A stretch of 64,000 bases of DNA from assembly GCF_900187045.1 (NCBI RefSeq), contig NZ_LT906453.1, positions 1,860,001 through 1,924,000 of the forward strand, given 5' to 3'. Below are positions 56,552 to 64,000 of this stretch, piece after piece. How positions within the stretch are numbered: the stretch's first letter is position 1; every line of letters starts with the position of its first letter. The notes under the pieces were generated by a model. That model made no database searches, was not told the origin of the DNA, and saw only the letters and a program-made list of their open reading frames with translations. The position numbers and the translations under genes are program-made. The stretch is from Dermatophilus congolensis. GTDB lineage: Bacteria > Actinomycetota > Actinomycetes > Actinomycetales > Dermatophilaceae.

Positions 56552-56908
56552 ATGGCAGAACGTTCGCTTCGAGGAACCAACCTCAGTGCCCTGAGCATGG
56601 AGACCGATGAGAACGTCGTCCTCAGTGAGCGCCGCATCTCCAAGTACGAGTGCCCCAACGGGCACATCAGTGAGCTGCCCTTCTCCATCGAGGCCGACAT
56701 TCCCCCGATCTGGGAGTGCCGCTGCGGCCAGGAAGCCAAACTGGCCGACGGCCCCGACCCCGAACACAAACCGGGCAAACACGTCCGCACCCACTGGGAC
56801 ATGCTTCTCGAACGTCGCAGCGAAGAAGAACTCGCCGAAGTACTCATCGAACGCGTCAACGTCGTCCGAGCCCGCCGCGGCGAAGAACCACTGACCTCAC
56901 TGAGGTAA
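56552..56908 (+). CDS. rbpA: RNA polymerase-binding protein RbpA
   Basis: 118-residue actinobacterial transcription factor that binds the principal sigma factor and RNA polymerase and stabilises open complexes. MAERSLRGTNLSALSMETDENV is followed by the zinc-ribbon-like core (YECPNGH, WECRCG), the basic linker (KHVRTHWDMLLERR) and the sigma-interaction helix. AGGAGG precedes the ATG. Confidence 0.96.
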   Translation: MAERSLRGTNLSALSMETDENVVLSERRISKYECPNGHISELPFSIEADIPPIWECRCGQEAKLADGPDPEHKPGKHVRTHWDMLLERRSEEELAEVLIERVNVVRARRGEEPLTSLR

Positions 56909-56919
56909 AACTCTCCACA

Positions 56920-56984
56920 CATGCGTGAGGCGAGGCCCCCACGCCGGTCACTACCGGCAATCAGGGAGCCTCGCCTCACGCATG
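56920..56984. terminator. Terminator between convergent rbpA and ppm genes
   Basis: Perfect 17-bp outer stem (56920-56936 with 56968-56984) plus an inner GCCGGT/ACCGGC hairpin (56943-56958). Confidence 0.85.
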
Positions 56985-56995
56985 CTCACACGCAG

Positions 56996-57808
56996 TTACG
57001 AACGCGAACGCTTCACCGCACCCACCACCCGTGAAGCAAGCCCCGCGACCTGGCCACACCGATACTTAATCCCCCACACCGTCACATTCCGCAATGCCTC
57101 CACGATGATGTCCGAGCTCATCTTGGAAGTGCCCTCCTCACGCTCAACAAACGCGATCGGCACCTCAACAATCTTCAACCGCTTCTTCACCGCACGCCAC
57201 GTCAAATCGATCTGGAAACAGTAGCCATGCGACTGCACCCCATCGAGCCCCATCGTCTCCAACGCACTCACCCGATACACCCGAAAACCAGCCGTAGCAT
57301 CATGCACCGGCATCCCCAGCAGCACCCGCGTATACGTGTTAGCACCCACAGACAAAACCTTGCGATGCAGCGGCCAATTCACCACCGAACCACCAGGAAT
57401 CCACCGCGACCCAATCGAGACATCCGCACCATCAATCGCCGCAACAACAGCCGGCAAATCAGCAACCCGATGCGAACCATCCGCGTCCATCTCAACCACA
57501 GCGTCATAGCCTCGCTCGGCGGCCCAAGCAAACCCATCCAGATAGGCCTTCCCTAGCCCCTCTTTACCCGCACGATGCCGCACAAACACGTGCTCATCCT
57601 CAGCCGCCAACGCATCAGCGATCTGCCCCGTACCATCCGGAGAGGCATCATCGAGCACCAACACATCCGCAGCAGGTAGCGCTTCACGCACCCCCCGCAC
57701 CGCACGCTTCACGTTCTCCTTCTCGTTGTACGTCGGGATGAGAACAACCGGCCGCTGAACCGGCTCATACGTCTGACGGGGCTGGGGCTCGGAGAAGTGA
57801 TCGATCAC
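56996..57808 (-). CDS. Polyprenol monophosphomannose synthase
   Basis: 270-residue GT2 glycosyltransferase (Ppm1/Dpm type) transferring mannose from GDP-mannose to polyprenyl phosphate for lipoglycan and protein mannosylation. VVLIPTYNEKENV starts the fold; DDASPDGTG, EMDADGSHRVADLP (DXD) and SIGSRWIPGG follow. No C-terminal membrane domain. GTG start overlapping the lnt stop. In mycobacteria Ppm1 and Lnt are one polypeptide; here they are two overlapping genes. Confidence 0.92.
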   Translation of the reverse strand: MIDHFSEPQPRQTYEPVQRPVVLIPTYNEKENVKRAVRGVREALPAADVLVLDDASPDGTGQIADALAAEDEHVFVRHRAGKEGLGKAYLDGFAWAAERGYDAVVEMDADGSHRVADLPAVVAAIDGADVSIGSRWIPGGSVVNWPLHRKVLSVGANTYTRVLLGMPVHDATAGFRVYRVSALETMGLDGVQSHGYCFQIDLTWRAVKKRLKIVEVPIAFVEREEGTSKMSSDIIVEALRNVTVWGIKYRCGQVAGLASRVVGAVKRSRS

Positions 57809-59415
57809 CCGGCGAGTCTAGCCGGGCCACCCCGACGAACGCGGACAGCCTGAACAAACAGAAGAAGCACCGTGATCACGCTGGTCACCACCCCCGGCCA
57901 CACCGACAGATAAGCCGCAGGTGTGAGATTTTCGCGCAACGGCAACTGACCAGCAACCACAGCCTGGGTGTACAAATCCGTGCGCTGATGCGCCGCCCCA
58001 TCCGGAGTGATCAACGCACTGACACCCACCGTCGAGACATGCACAACAGAACGACCAAACTCCACCGCCCGGATACGCGAAATTGCAAGCTGCTGCACCG
58101 ACTCGTCAGTGAACCCAAACGTCGCATTATTCGTCGGCACCGCAAGCAGATTCGCCCCAGCCCGCACCCCCGAACTCACCGCCGTATCAATCGCCACCTC
58201 AAAACAAATAGGCGTGGCCACCCGCACCTGCCCATCCCGCAGCGAAAACACCACATCCCGCGCACCCTTAACGAAATCCCACGGAAGCAACTGGTCAACC
58301 AACGGAGTGACCTGACGCAACACCGACCGGAACGGAATGTACTCAGCAAACGGAACCGGATGCCTCTTGTCATAGCGATCCACAATCCCGCGACCAGGCA
58401 AAAACAACAGCATCGCATTCGTCACCTGCGGCGCAGGCTCAGCCAAAACAGCCCCCACAAACAACGGCGCTCCCACCGCCTGCACCGCCGACTTAATCAC
58501 CGCACCAGCATCTGAATTACGGATCGGATCAATATCGGAGGAATTCTCCGGCCATACCACAAGATCCGGGCGCGGCATCTTACCCAGCATGATCTTGCGC
58601 GCAGCCTCCTTCGTGGCATCAGCATGATTATCAGTCACCGCGCGACGCTCAGCATTGAAATCCAACCCGGCCCTAGGCACATTCCCCTGCACCCCAAGAA
58701 CCTGCACTGACCCCGCATCATCGCCCAGCTGCCGCGGAAGCACCGCAGCGCCACCAACCACCAGCAACGCAGCTACCGCCGCAGCACACGCAGACCACAG
58801 GCTCTTACGCCCTTGCGGTGAACGCCAGGCACGCAGCAGCCCCCGCACCCCACACGCCAATAACGCCCCCACCAACGCCACCAAAAACGTCAACCCGGTT
58901 GCCCCCACATACGGAACAGCCGACAACATCGGTGAATCCGCCTGCGAAAACGCCAACCTCCCCCACGCAAACCCGCCAAAGGGAGTCACCGACCGCAACC
59001 ATTCCGTCCCCGTCCATACCACCGCAACTGCCACAGCCACCGGCAACCGCCACCCCGGCACCGGGCGCTGCACAGCAGCCAACGCCACCCCCGCCAACGC
59101 CATATACAGCGACTCCAGCGTCAACAACGCGAAAATTGGCAGCGACCACCCCAAAAACACCGCCGTCCATTGCAACAGCGGCGCGAAGAAACACACACCA
59201 CACACAAACCCCAACACCGCGCCACCACGCAGACCAACCCCACCGGTAGCAACCACAAACAACGCCACACCCAACGGCGCCGCCCACCACAGGTCATGCG
59301 ACGGAAAAGCCAAATAAAGAACCCCACCAGCCAGCGCGGCAATCACACACCGCACCCACCACACCCCAGACCTCCCCCAGGCCCCCACAACAAACCGCGA
59401 CACCACAGCCGGCAT
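57805..59415 (-). CDS. lnt: Apolipoprotein N-acyltransferase
   Basis: Membrane enzyme adding the third acyl chain to lipoproteins. 536 aa from an ATG at 59415 with GAGGGG six bases upstream; a start at 59502 would fall in a large hairpin. About seven membrane helices occupy the first 220 residues, then the nitrilase domain with Glu in VVWPENSSD, Lys in RYDKRHPVPFAEY and Cys in TPICFEV, the catalytic triad, and a last membrane helix near the end (VVTSVITVLLLFVQAV). Translationally coupled to ppm (4-base overlap). Confidence 0.93.
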   Translation of the reverse strand: MPAVVSRFVVGAWGRSGVWWVRCVIAALAGGVLYLAFPSHDLWWAAPLGVALFVVATGGVGLRGGAVLGFVCGVCFFAPLLQWTAVFLGWSLPIFALLTLESLYMALAGVALAAVQRPVPGWRLPVAVAVAVVWTGTEWLRSVTPFGGFAWGRLAFSQADSPMLSAVPYVGATGLTFLVALVGALLACGVRGLLRAWRSPQGRKSLWSACAAAVAALLVVGGAAVLPRQLGDDAGSVQVLGVQGNVPRAGLDFNAERRAVTDNHADATKEAARKIMLGKMPRPDLVVWPENSSDIDPIRNSDAGAVIKSAVQAVGAPLFVGAVLAEPAPQVTNAMLLFLPGRGIVDRYDKRHPVPFAEYIPFRSVLRQVTPLVDQLLPWDFVKGARDVVFSLRDGQVRVATPICFEVAIDTAVSSGVRAGANLLAVPTNNATFGFTDESVQQLAISRIRAVEFGRSVVHVSTVGVSALITPDGAAHQRTDLYTQAVVAGQLPLRENLTPAAYLSVWPGVVTSVITVLLLFVQAVRVRRGGPARLAG

Positions 59416-59781
59416 CCCAGACCCCTCACTTCGTGACACGGCACGAACGGAAGCCACATCAGCAGAAACCGAACAGTGCCTTGCAGGGACGGGACCCGTC
59501 ACCTTTGGGGCCGCCTCGCAATACGAGGACGTTTTCTACTCGGTGAACGGGTCCCGTCATCGCCGACCGAACTACCGACCGATAGCAGTCGATGCAACGA
59601 TCGACCGGGTCGGCGCCCTGAAGACGAATTCCAAACTACCGAAAACGTCAGGTCGGTCAACTCAAGCAACGCTACCCTTGACCAGCGCTAACACCGTAAA
59701 CGCGCAGGTCAGAAAACTATTCACCGCGTGTTTCGCGGATACCGAAAAGATCCACTAAAACACCCCCACACACCCACATAC
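59416..59781. other. Divergent gap between lnt and the exonuclease gene
   Basis: About 365 bp; contains a large stem-loop (59488-59558). No small gene with a convincing start was found. Confidence 0.4.
59488..59558. repeat. Large nested stem-loop in the lnt/exonuclease gap
   Basis: GACGGGACCCGTCACC (59488-59503) pairs with GGTGAACGGGTCCCGTC (59542-59558), 16 bp with one bulged A. The loop holds a second hairpin CCTCG-CAATA-CGAGG (59514-59528). It could be a terminator, a leader structure or a cruciform. Confidence 0.7.
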
Positions 59782-60765
59782 ATGCAGGCGAGAAGGGTAC
59801 CCACCCAACACGCCAGTATCGTCACCCCTGTGACTGGTGTTCTCCTTCTCGATGCCTCCTCCCTCTACTTCCGTGCCTTCTACGGCGTTCCAGAACGCCC
59901 CAGCACCCCCCAAACACCACCCACCAACGCCATCCGTGGCTTCCTAGACATGATCTCCTCACTCATCACCCGCTACACCCCTGAGGGGCTCGTCGTGTGC
60001 TGGGACGAAGACTGGCGCCCCGCATTCCGCGTCAACGCCCTCCCCAGCTACAAAGCCCAACGCGTACGCATCACCACCGAAGGCATCCACGAAGAAGACG
60101 CACCCCACGACCTCACCATCCAAGTCCCCATCATCATCCAGGCACTACGCGCCCTAGGAATACCCCGCATCGGCGCCAGCGGATACGAAGCAGACGACGT
60201 CATCGCCACCCTCGCCCACCGCTGGGCAACCACCCCAGAACACCCCATCCACGTCGTCACCGGCGACCGAGACCTATTCCAACTCGTCGACGACACAAAA
60301 GGAATCGACGTTCTCTACACCGCCAGAACCGGCGTACGCGCACCCGAACTCGTCAACGAAACCTACCTGCACACCACCTACGGAATACGCGGCGGCCGCG
60401 GATACCTCGACTTCGCCACCCTACGCGGAGACCCCAGCGACGGCCTGCCCGGCGTACGCGGCATCGGAGAGAAAACCGCCCGAACCCTCCTCGAAAAACA
60501 CGGCAGCCTCGCCGCACTACGCGCCGCCGCCACCGACCCCAACTCCGAACTGACCGCAACACAACGCACACGCATCACCAACGCCTCGGACTACCTCGAC
60601 GCCGCCGCTACCGTCGTAGCAACCGCCACCGACGCACCCATCGGCGACGTCAACCCAGCACTGCCACGCCACGTCGCCGACCTGCGCCTGCTATCTGACC
60701 TCGCCGCGCGCTACCGCCTCGCCAACACCTTCGACCGCCTCCTAGCCGTATGCGCCATCGCATAA
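59782..60765 (+). CDS. 5'-3' exonuclease (PIN/FEN-like)
   Basis: About 327 aa, resembling the 5' nuclease domain of DNA polymerase I as a free-standing protein. VLLLDASSLYFRAFYGVPE, YKAQR, YEADDVIATLA, VTGDRDLFQLV and the helix-hairpin-helix GDPSDGLPGVRGIGEKTARTLL carry the metal-binding acidic residues. It probably processes RNA primers or flaps. The start is unclear: ATG 59782 or GTG 59830. Convergent with helY, with an 11-bp gap. Confidence 0.9.
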   Translation: MQARRVPTQHASIVTPVTGVLLLDASSLYFRAFYGVPERPSTPQTPPTNAIRGFLDMISSLITRYTPEGLVVCWDEDWRPAFRVNALPSYKAQRVRITTEGIHEEDAPHDLTIQVPIIIQALRALGIPRIGASGYEADDVIATLAHRWATTPEHPIHVVTGDRDLFQLVDDTKGIDVLYTARTGVRAPELVNETYLHTTYGIRGGRGYLDFATLRGDPSDGLPGVRGIGEKTARTLLEKHGSLAALRAAATDPNSELTATQRTRITNASDYLDAAATVVATATDAPIGDVNPALPRHVADLRLLSDLAARYRLANTFDRLLAVCAIA

Positions 60766-60775
60766 CCCATCCACA

Positions 60776-63625
60776 TCACCCCATCCGATCCGCAGCCACC
60801 ACACCACGCATCACCGCATCCACCGCGCTCCGCGCCGTACGACTCAACTGCGTAGTAGGAGCAACCGCCATAATCTGATCCAACAAATCCACAACCTGCT
60901 TACACCGGCGCACAAAATCACCCGCCGCCAAATCCATCTCAGCCAAAACCACCTCAAGCGAACGCCCCTTGGCCCACGCATACACCAAATGCGCAATCCC
61001 CGGATCCGGGTACGCCGTCACCGACACACCACCATCAGACTCCGCATCCTCAAGCCCACTCCACACCTGAACCATCTCGTCATGGGCACGCATCAACGCT
61101 TCCCCACCACCACGCGGTGAGGGCTCCCGCTCCTCCTTACGCGGCTCATTCACCAAACACGACACCGCAGCAGCCAACTGCGGAGCATCCAACTCATCCC
61201 ATACCCCCGCTCGTAAACACTCCGCAGTAAGTAAATCCCGCTCCGTATAGATACGACCCAGCAGTCCCCCACGCTCAGTGACCGACTCACCCCCTTGCGC
61301 CAAATACCCGAAACGCTCCAACACCGTGCACGTACGATCAAACACCCGTGCCACCGAATTCGTACGACTCTCCACCCGACGCCGCAACGCCTGCGTCTCA
61401 CGCTCCAACCTCCACCAGCGCTCCGCCCACCGAGCATGCTGCTCACGATCAGCGCACCCATGACACGGGTGCGAACGGATCTTCTTACGCAACTCAGTAA
61501 CCCGAGCCTCAATAGCCTCGTCTTTTCCACCCTTAGCCGACTTACGTGACGCAAAATCCTGCGGCACATCCGGCACCCGATCCCGCACCAAAGCCGCCAC
61601 ATCCTTACGCACCTTCGGATTGCGGTAGTTCACCTTGCGCGGCAACCGCACATGCCCAATCGGCACCAACGGCTCATCCAACTGCGCAGGATCCACCGTG
61701 AACAAACGCCCCTCCTGCGTACACACAACCACCTCACGAGCATGCCCAACCGGCACCACCACACCCCGCTGCTGATGCCTACCCACACGCACAAAAACAA
61801 CATCCCCCCACCGCAAATCCTCCAACGAAGCCCGCGCAATAGAACGCTGCCGAGCTGAACGCGCCTTCACCGCATCCTTCTCCAAACGCCCCAACTCATG
61901 ACGCAACGCCGAATACTCACGGAAATCACCCATATGGCACGTCATCGCATCGCCATACCCAGCCAACGCTTCCTCATGCTCAGTCAGCTGCTTAGCCATC
62001 CCCACCACCGACCGATCAGCCTGGAACTGAGCGAACGACGTCTCCAAAATCTCTCGCGCCCGAACCCGACCGAACGTGCCAACCAAGTTCACCGCCATGT
62101 TGTAAGTCGGGCGGAAACTGCTACGCAACGGATACGTCCGCGTCGAAGCCAACCCACCCACCGCCAACGGATCCACCCGCGGGTTCCACAACACCACCGC
62201 GTGACCCTCAATATCGATGCCACGCCTACCGGCACGACCAGTCAACTGCGTGTACTCAGCCGGGGTGATGTCAGCGTGCGTCTCCCCATTGAACTTCACC
62301 AACTTTTCCAACACCACCGTACGTGCAGGCATATTCACCCCCAACGCCAACGTCTCAGTGGCAAACACCGCCCGCACATACCCGGCGAGAAATAACTCCT
62401 CCACAATCTCCCGGAACGCCGGCAACATCCCTGCGTGATGCGCTGCGAACCCCCGCGAAGCAGCCTCAATAAACTCCCAGTAGTGCAAAACAGACAAATC
62501 CTCAGCCGCCAAACCCGCCACCCGCGACTCAACAATCCGGCGGACCTCCTCGGCCTCAGCAGTGCTAGTCAGCCTCGTTCCATGACTCAACAGCTGAGTC
62601 ACTGCCGCATCACACCCCACACGACTAAAAATGAACGTAATCGCAGGCAACAGCCCCGCACGGTCAAGACGGTCAATGACCTGCGCCCGGCTTGGCATCC
62701 CCGCCGAGCCGCGACCAGCACCCAGCCCTTGAGCGCCACCAGCATTCCAACGATCCCCGCCCCGACCACGCACCTGCCGGCCGCGGCGCCCCCGCGGCGC
62801 ACCCCGATCTTCCAACCGGCCACGCCGATCCGTGCTCGAACGCGAACTACGAATCGCCTCAATCAAATCCGGATTAACAAGCGTACTTTCCTGGCGCGCT
62901 GCACCAGGACGACCCGCGACACGGGTATCAGCACGATCAGGCTCAGCATCAACGAACAAGTCATAAATCGTTGTTCCCACCATCATGTGCTGCCACAACG
63001 GAACCGGACGATGCTCCTCCACCACCACCTCGGTGTCGCCCCGCACCGCCCCCAACCAATCACCAAACTCCTCAGCATTACTGACCGTCGCCGACAATGC
63101 CGCCACCTGCACATCACCAGGAAGGTGAATAATCACCTCTTCCCACACCGCACCACGCGCACGATCTGCCAAGTAATGGACCTCATCCATCACCACAAAC
63201 GCCAAACCGCGCAACGTATCGGACCCGGCATACATCATGTTGCGCAGCACCTCCGTGGTCATCACCACCACCGGCGCCTCACCGTTGATCGAGGAATCCC
63301 CCGTCAACAACCCCACATTCTCAGCGCCATACCGCGTCACTAGATCGTGATACTTCTGGTTCGACAACGCCTTAATCGGCGTGGTGTAAAAAGCTTTCTG
63401 CCCCCTCGACAGCGCCAAATGCACCGCAAACTCACCCACGATCGTCTTACCCGCGCCCGTGGGTGCAGCCACCAACACACCCCGGCCATCCTCCAACGCA
63501 GCACACGCCCGCTCTTGAAAATCATCAAGTGGGAAATCAAGCAAGTCACAAAACTCCGCCAGTCGACGATGGTGGGCAACACCTTTAGCTCGTGACCGGG
63601 CATAACGCTCTGCAGGAGACGACAT
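60776..63625 (-). CDS. helY: Ski2-like DEAD/DEAH RNA helicase HelY
   Basis: 949-residue SF2 helicase. Walker A AAPTGAGKT, motif II MDEVHYLAD, motif III SATVSN, motif VI QLTGRAGRRGID. Between the two RecA domains is an insertion (about 255-315) rich in Arg and Gly (RRGRQVRGRGGDR), an RGG-like RNA-binding segment. The C-terminal part has the DSHCT region. In actinobacteria helY follows tatC, as here (both on the minus strand). Role is probably RNA processing or decay. Confidence 0.93.
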   Translation of the reverse strand: MSSPAERYARSRAKGVAHHRRLAEFCDLLDFPLDDFQERACAALEDGRGVLVAAPTGAGKTIVGEFAVHLALSRGQKAFYTTPIKALSNQKYHDLVTRYGAENVGLLTGDSSINGEAPVVVMTTEVLRNMMYAGSDTLRGLAFVVMDEVHYLADRARGAVWEEVIIHLPGDVQVAALSATVSNAEEFGDWLGAVRGDTEVVVEEHRPVPLWQHMMVGTTIYDLFVDAEPDRADTRVAGRPGAARQESTLVNPDLIEAIRSSRSSTDRRGRLEDRGAPRGRRGRQVRGRGGDRWNAGGAQGLGAGRGSAGMPSRAQVIDRLDRAGLLPAITFIFSRVGCDAAVTQLLSHGTRLTSTAEAEEVRRIVESRVAGLAAEDLSVLHYWEFIEAASRGFAAHHAGMLPAFREIVEELFLAGYVRAVFATETLALGVNMPARTVVLEKLVKFNGETHADITPAEYTQLTGRAGRRGIDIEGHAVVLWNPRVDPLAVGGLASTRTYPLRSSFRPTYNMAVNLVGTFGRVRAREILETSFAQFQADRSVVGMAKQLTEHEEALAGYGDAMTCHMGDFREYSALRHELGRLEKDAVKARSARQRSIARASLEDLRWGDVVFVRVGRHQQRGVVVPVGHAREVVVCTQEGRLFTVDPAQLDEPLVPIGHVRLPRKVNYRNPKVRKDVAALVRDRVPDVPQDFASRKSAKGGKDEAIEARVTELRKKIRSHPCHGCADREQHARWAERWWRLERETQALRRRVESRTNSVARVFDRTCTVLERFGYLAQGGESVTERGGLLGRIYTERDLLTAECLRAGVWDELDAPQLAAAVSCLVNEPRKEEREPSPRGGGEALMRAHDEMVQVWSGLEDAESDGGVSVTAYPDPGIAHLVYAWAKGRSLEVVLAEMDLAAGDFVRRCKQVVDLLDQIMAVAPTTQLSRTARSAVDAVMRGVVAADRMG

Positions 63626-63677
63626 GTGGCCCAGGCTACGTCAGAGAACCCCTGGCGATCCCAGGCCACCGCACTAG

Positions 63678-64000
63678 TTACAACGGACTGGCCTGATCAT
63701 CACTAAGATTCGACCACTCAGGACGTTTACGCGCTTTACTGCGCTCCAACAGCGAAGCCACAGCCCACGCTGCGAAATACAAAACAGTCATCGGGATGGC
63801 CAAACCAAACATCGTCCACGGATCCGGCGTGGGGGTGATGAACGCAGCAAACACAAACAACCCCACCACCGCGAAACGCCACCCGCGCAACATCGCCGCA
63901 GCGGGGAAAACCCCAATCATGTTCAACCCCACCAAGAACACCGGCAGCAAAAACGCGCACCCAAACGCCACAATGAACCTAGTCACGAACGTCAAATACT
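63678..64000 (-). CDS. tatC: Sec-independent translocase TatC, C-terminal part
   Basis: The gene runs off the right end, so only about the last 107 residues are seen. FVTRFIVAFGCAFLLPVFLVGLNMIGV is the fourth membrane helix region, then FAAFITPTPDPWTMFGLAIPMTVLYFAAW gives the last two helices, with the TPTPDP turn typical of TatC. The tail is basic. TatC is the twin-arginine signal receptor in the membrane. helY follows 52 bp downstream. Confidence 0.92.
   Translation of the reverse strand, partial: YLTFVTRFIVAFGCAFLLPVFLVGLNMIGVFPAAAMLRGWRFAVVGLFVFAAFITPTPDPWTMFGLAIPMTVLYFAAWAVASLLERSKARKRPEWSNLSDDQASPL

Overview
The window is chromosomal DNA of a high-G+C Gram-positive actinomycete, most likely of the Dermatophilaceae or a nearby family of the Micrococcales. 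Actinobacterial markers are RbpA behind a SigR-type promoter, a mycothiol-type nitroreductase homologue, a GarA-like FHA protein beside an FtsR-like MerR regulator, a two-gene Lnt/Ppm pair, HelY next to TatC, and a cytidylate kinase/Der fusion. Intergenic hairpins without U-tracts and frequent GTG/TTG starts fit the same group. A lone chemoreceptor suggests a motile organism. The genus is an inference from gene order and style only.

Layout. 1-3 kb: tail of a YebC gene, then ruvC, ruvA and ruvB (Holliday junction processing), with a LexA-like box before ruvA. 3-6.4 kb: secD-secF after an unexplained 440-bp leader with no yajC. 6.5-11 kb: apt, the bifunctional (p)ppGpp enzyme rel, and a DUF349 protein. 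11.2-18 kb: metallo-hydrolase, hisS, a XerD-like recombinase, and a chromosome-segregation block (parA-like, scpA, scpB) followed by an rluB-type pseudouridine synthase. 18.0-18.7 kb: a wrecked prephenate dehydrogenase gene with a foreign-looking insert. 18.7-26 kb: nitroreductase, cmk-der, tRNA-Pro(GGG), chemoreceptor, PPK2 and DNA glycosylase. 26-32.3 kb: gcvH-garA-ftsR-DUF151-merR-gcvP, the same order as in mycobacteria. 32.5-44.4 kb: glutamate-cysteine ligase family gene with an in-frame 81-bp tandem duplication, PPi-dependent phosphofructokinase, secreted PGRP amidase, CDF transporter, Hsp70-like protein, hydrolase, SppA and RlmC. 44.5-48 kb: SRPBCC protein, DUF2207-like protein, a divergent ABC ATPase and an alkyltransferase-like protein.

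48-53.3 kb is an accessory stretch at the probable replication terminus. It holds a serine recombinase behind four TTTGNTGTAC repeats, a match to the actinobacterial dif site at 48889-48916, a small alarmone synthetase, a convergent UvrA-like ATPase sharing its stop tetranucleotide, and a dead GNAT acetyltransferase gene. The strand bias of G over C also changes here: the + strand is G/T-rich over most of the left part and C/A-rich to the right.

53.3-64 kb: CsbD, trpS, a secreted M15 peptidase, rbpA, ppm/lnt, a 5'-3' exonuclease, helY and the C-terminal part of tatC.

The most informative observations are the dif match with its skew switch, the disrupted tyrA, the internal duplication in the ligase gene, the recombinase with its repeat array, and the SigR-type promoter of rbpA. 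I found no CRISPR array, no rRNA and no intact insertion sequence, and nothing that is convincingly a wholly new multi-gene system.
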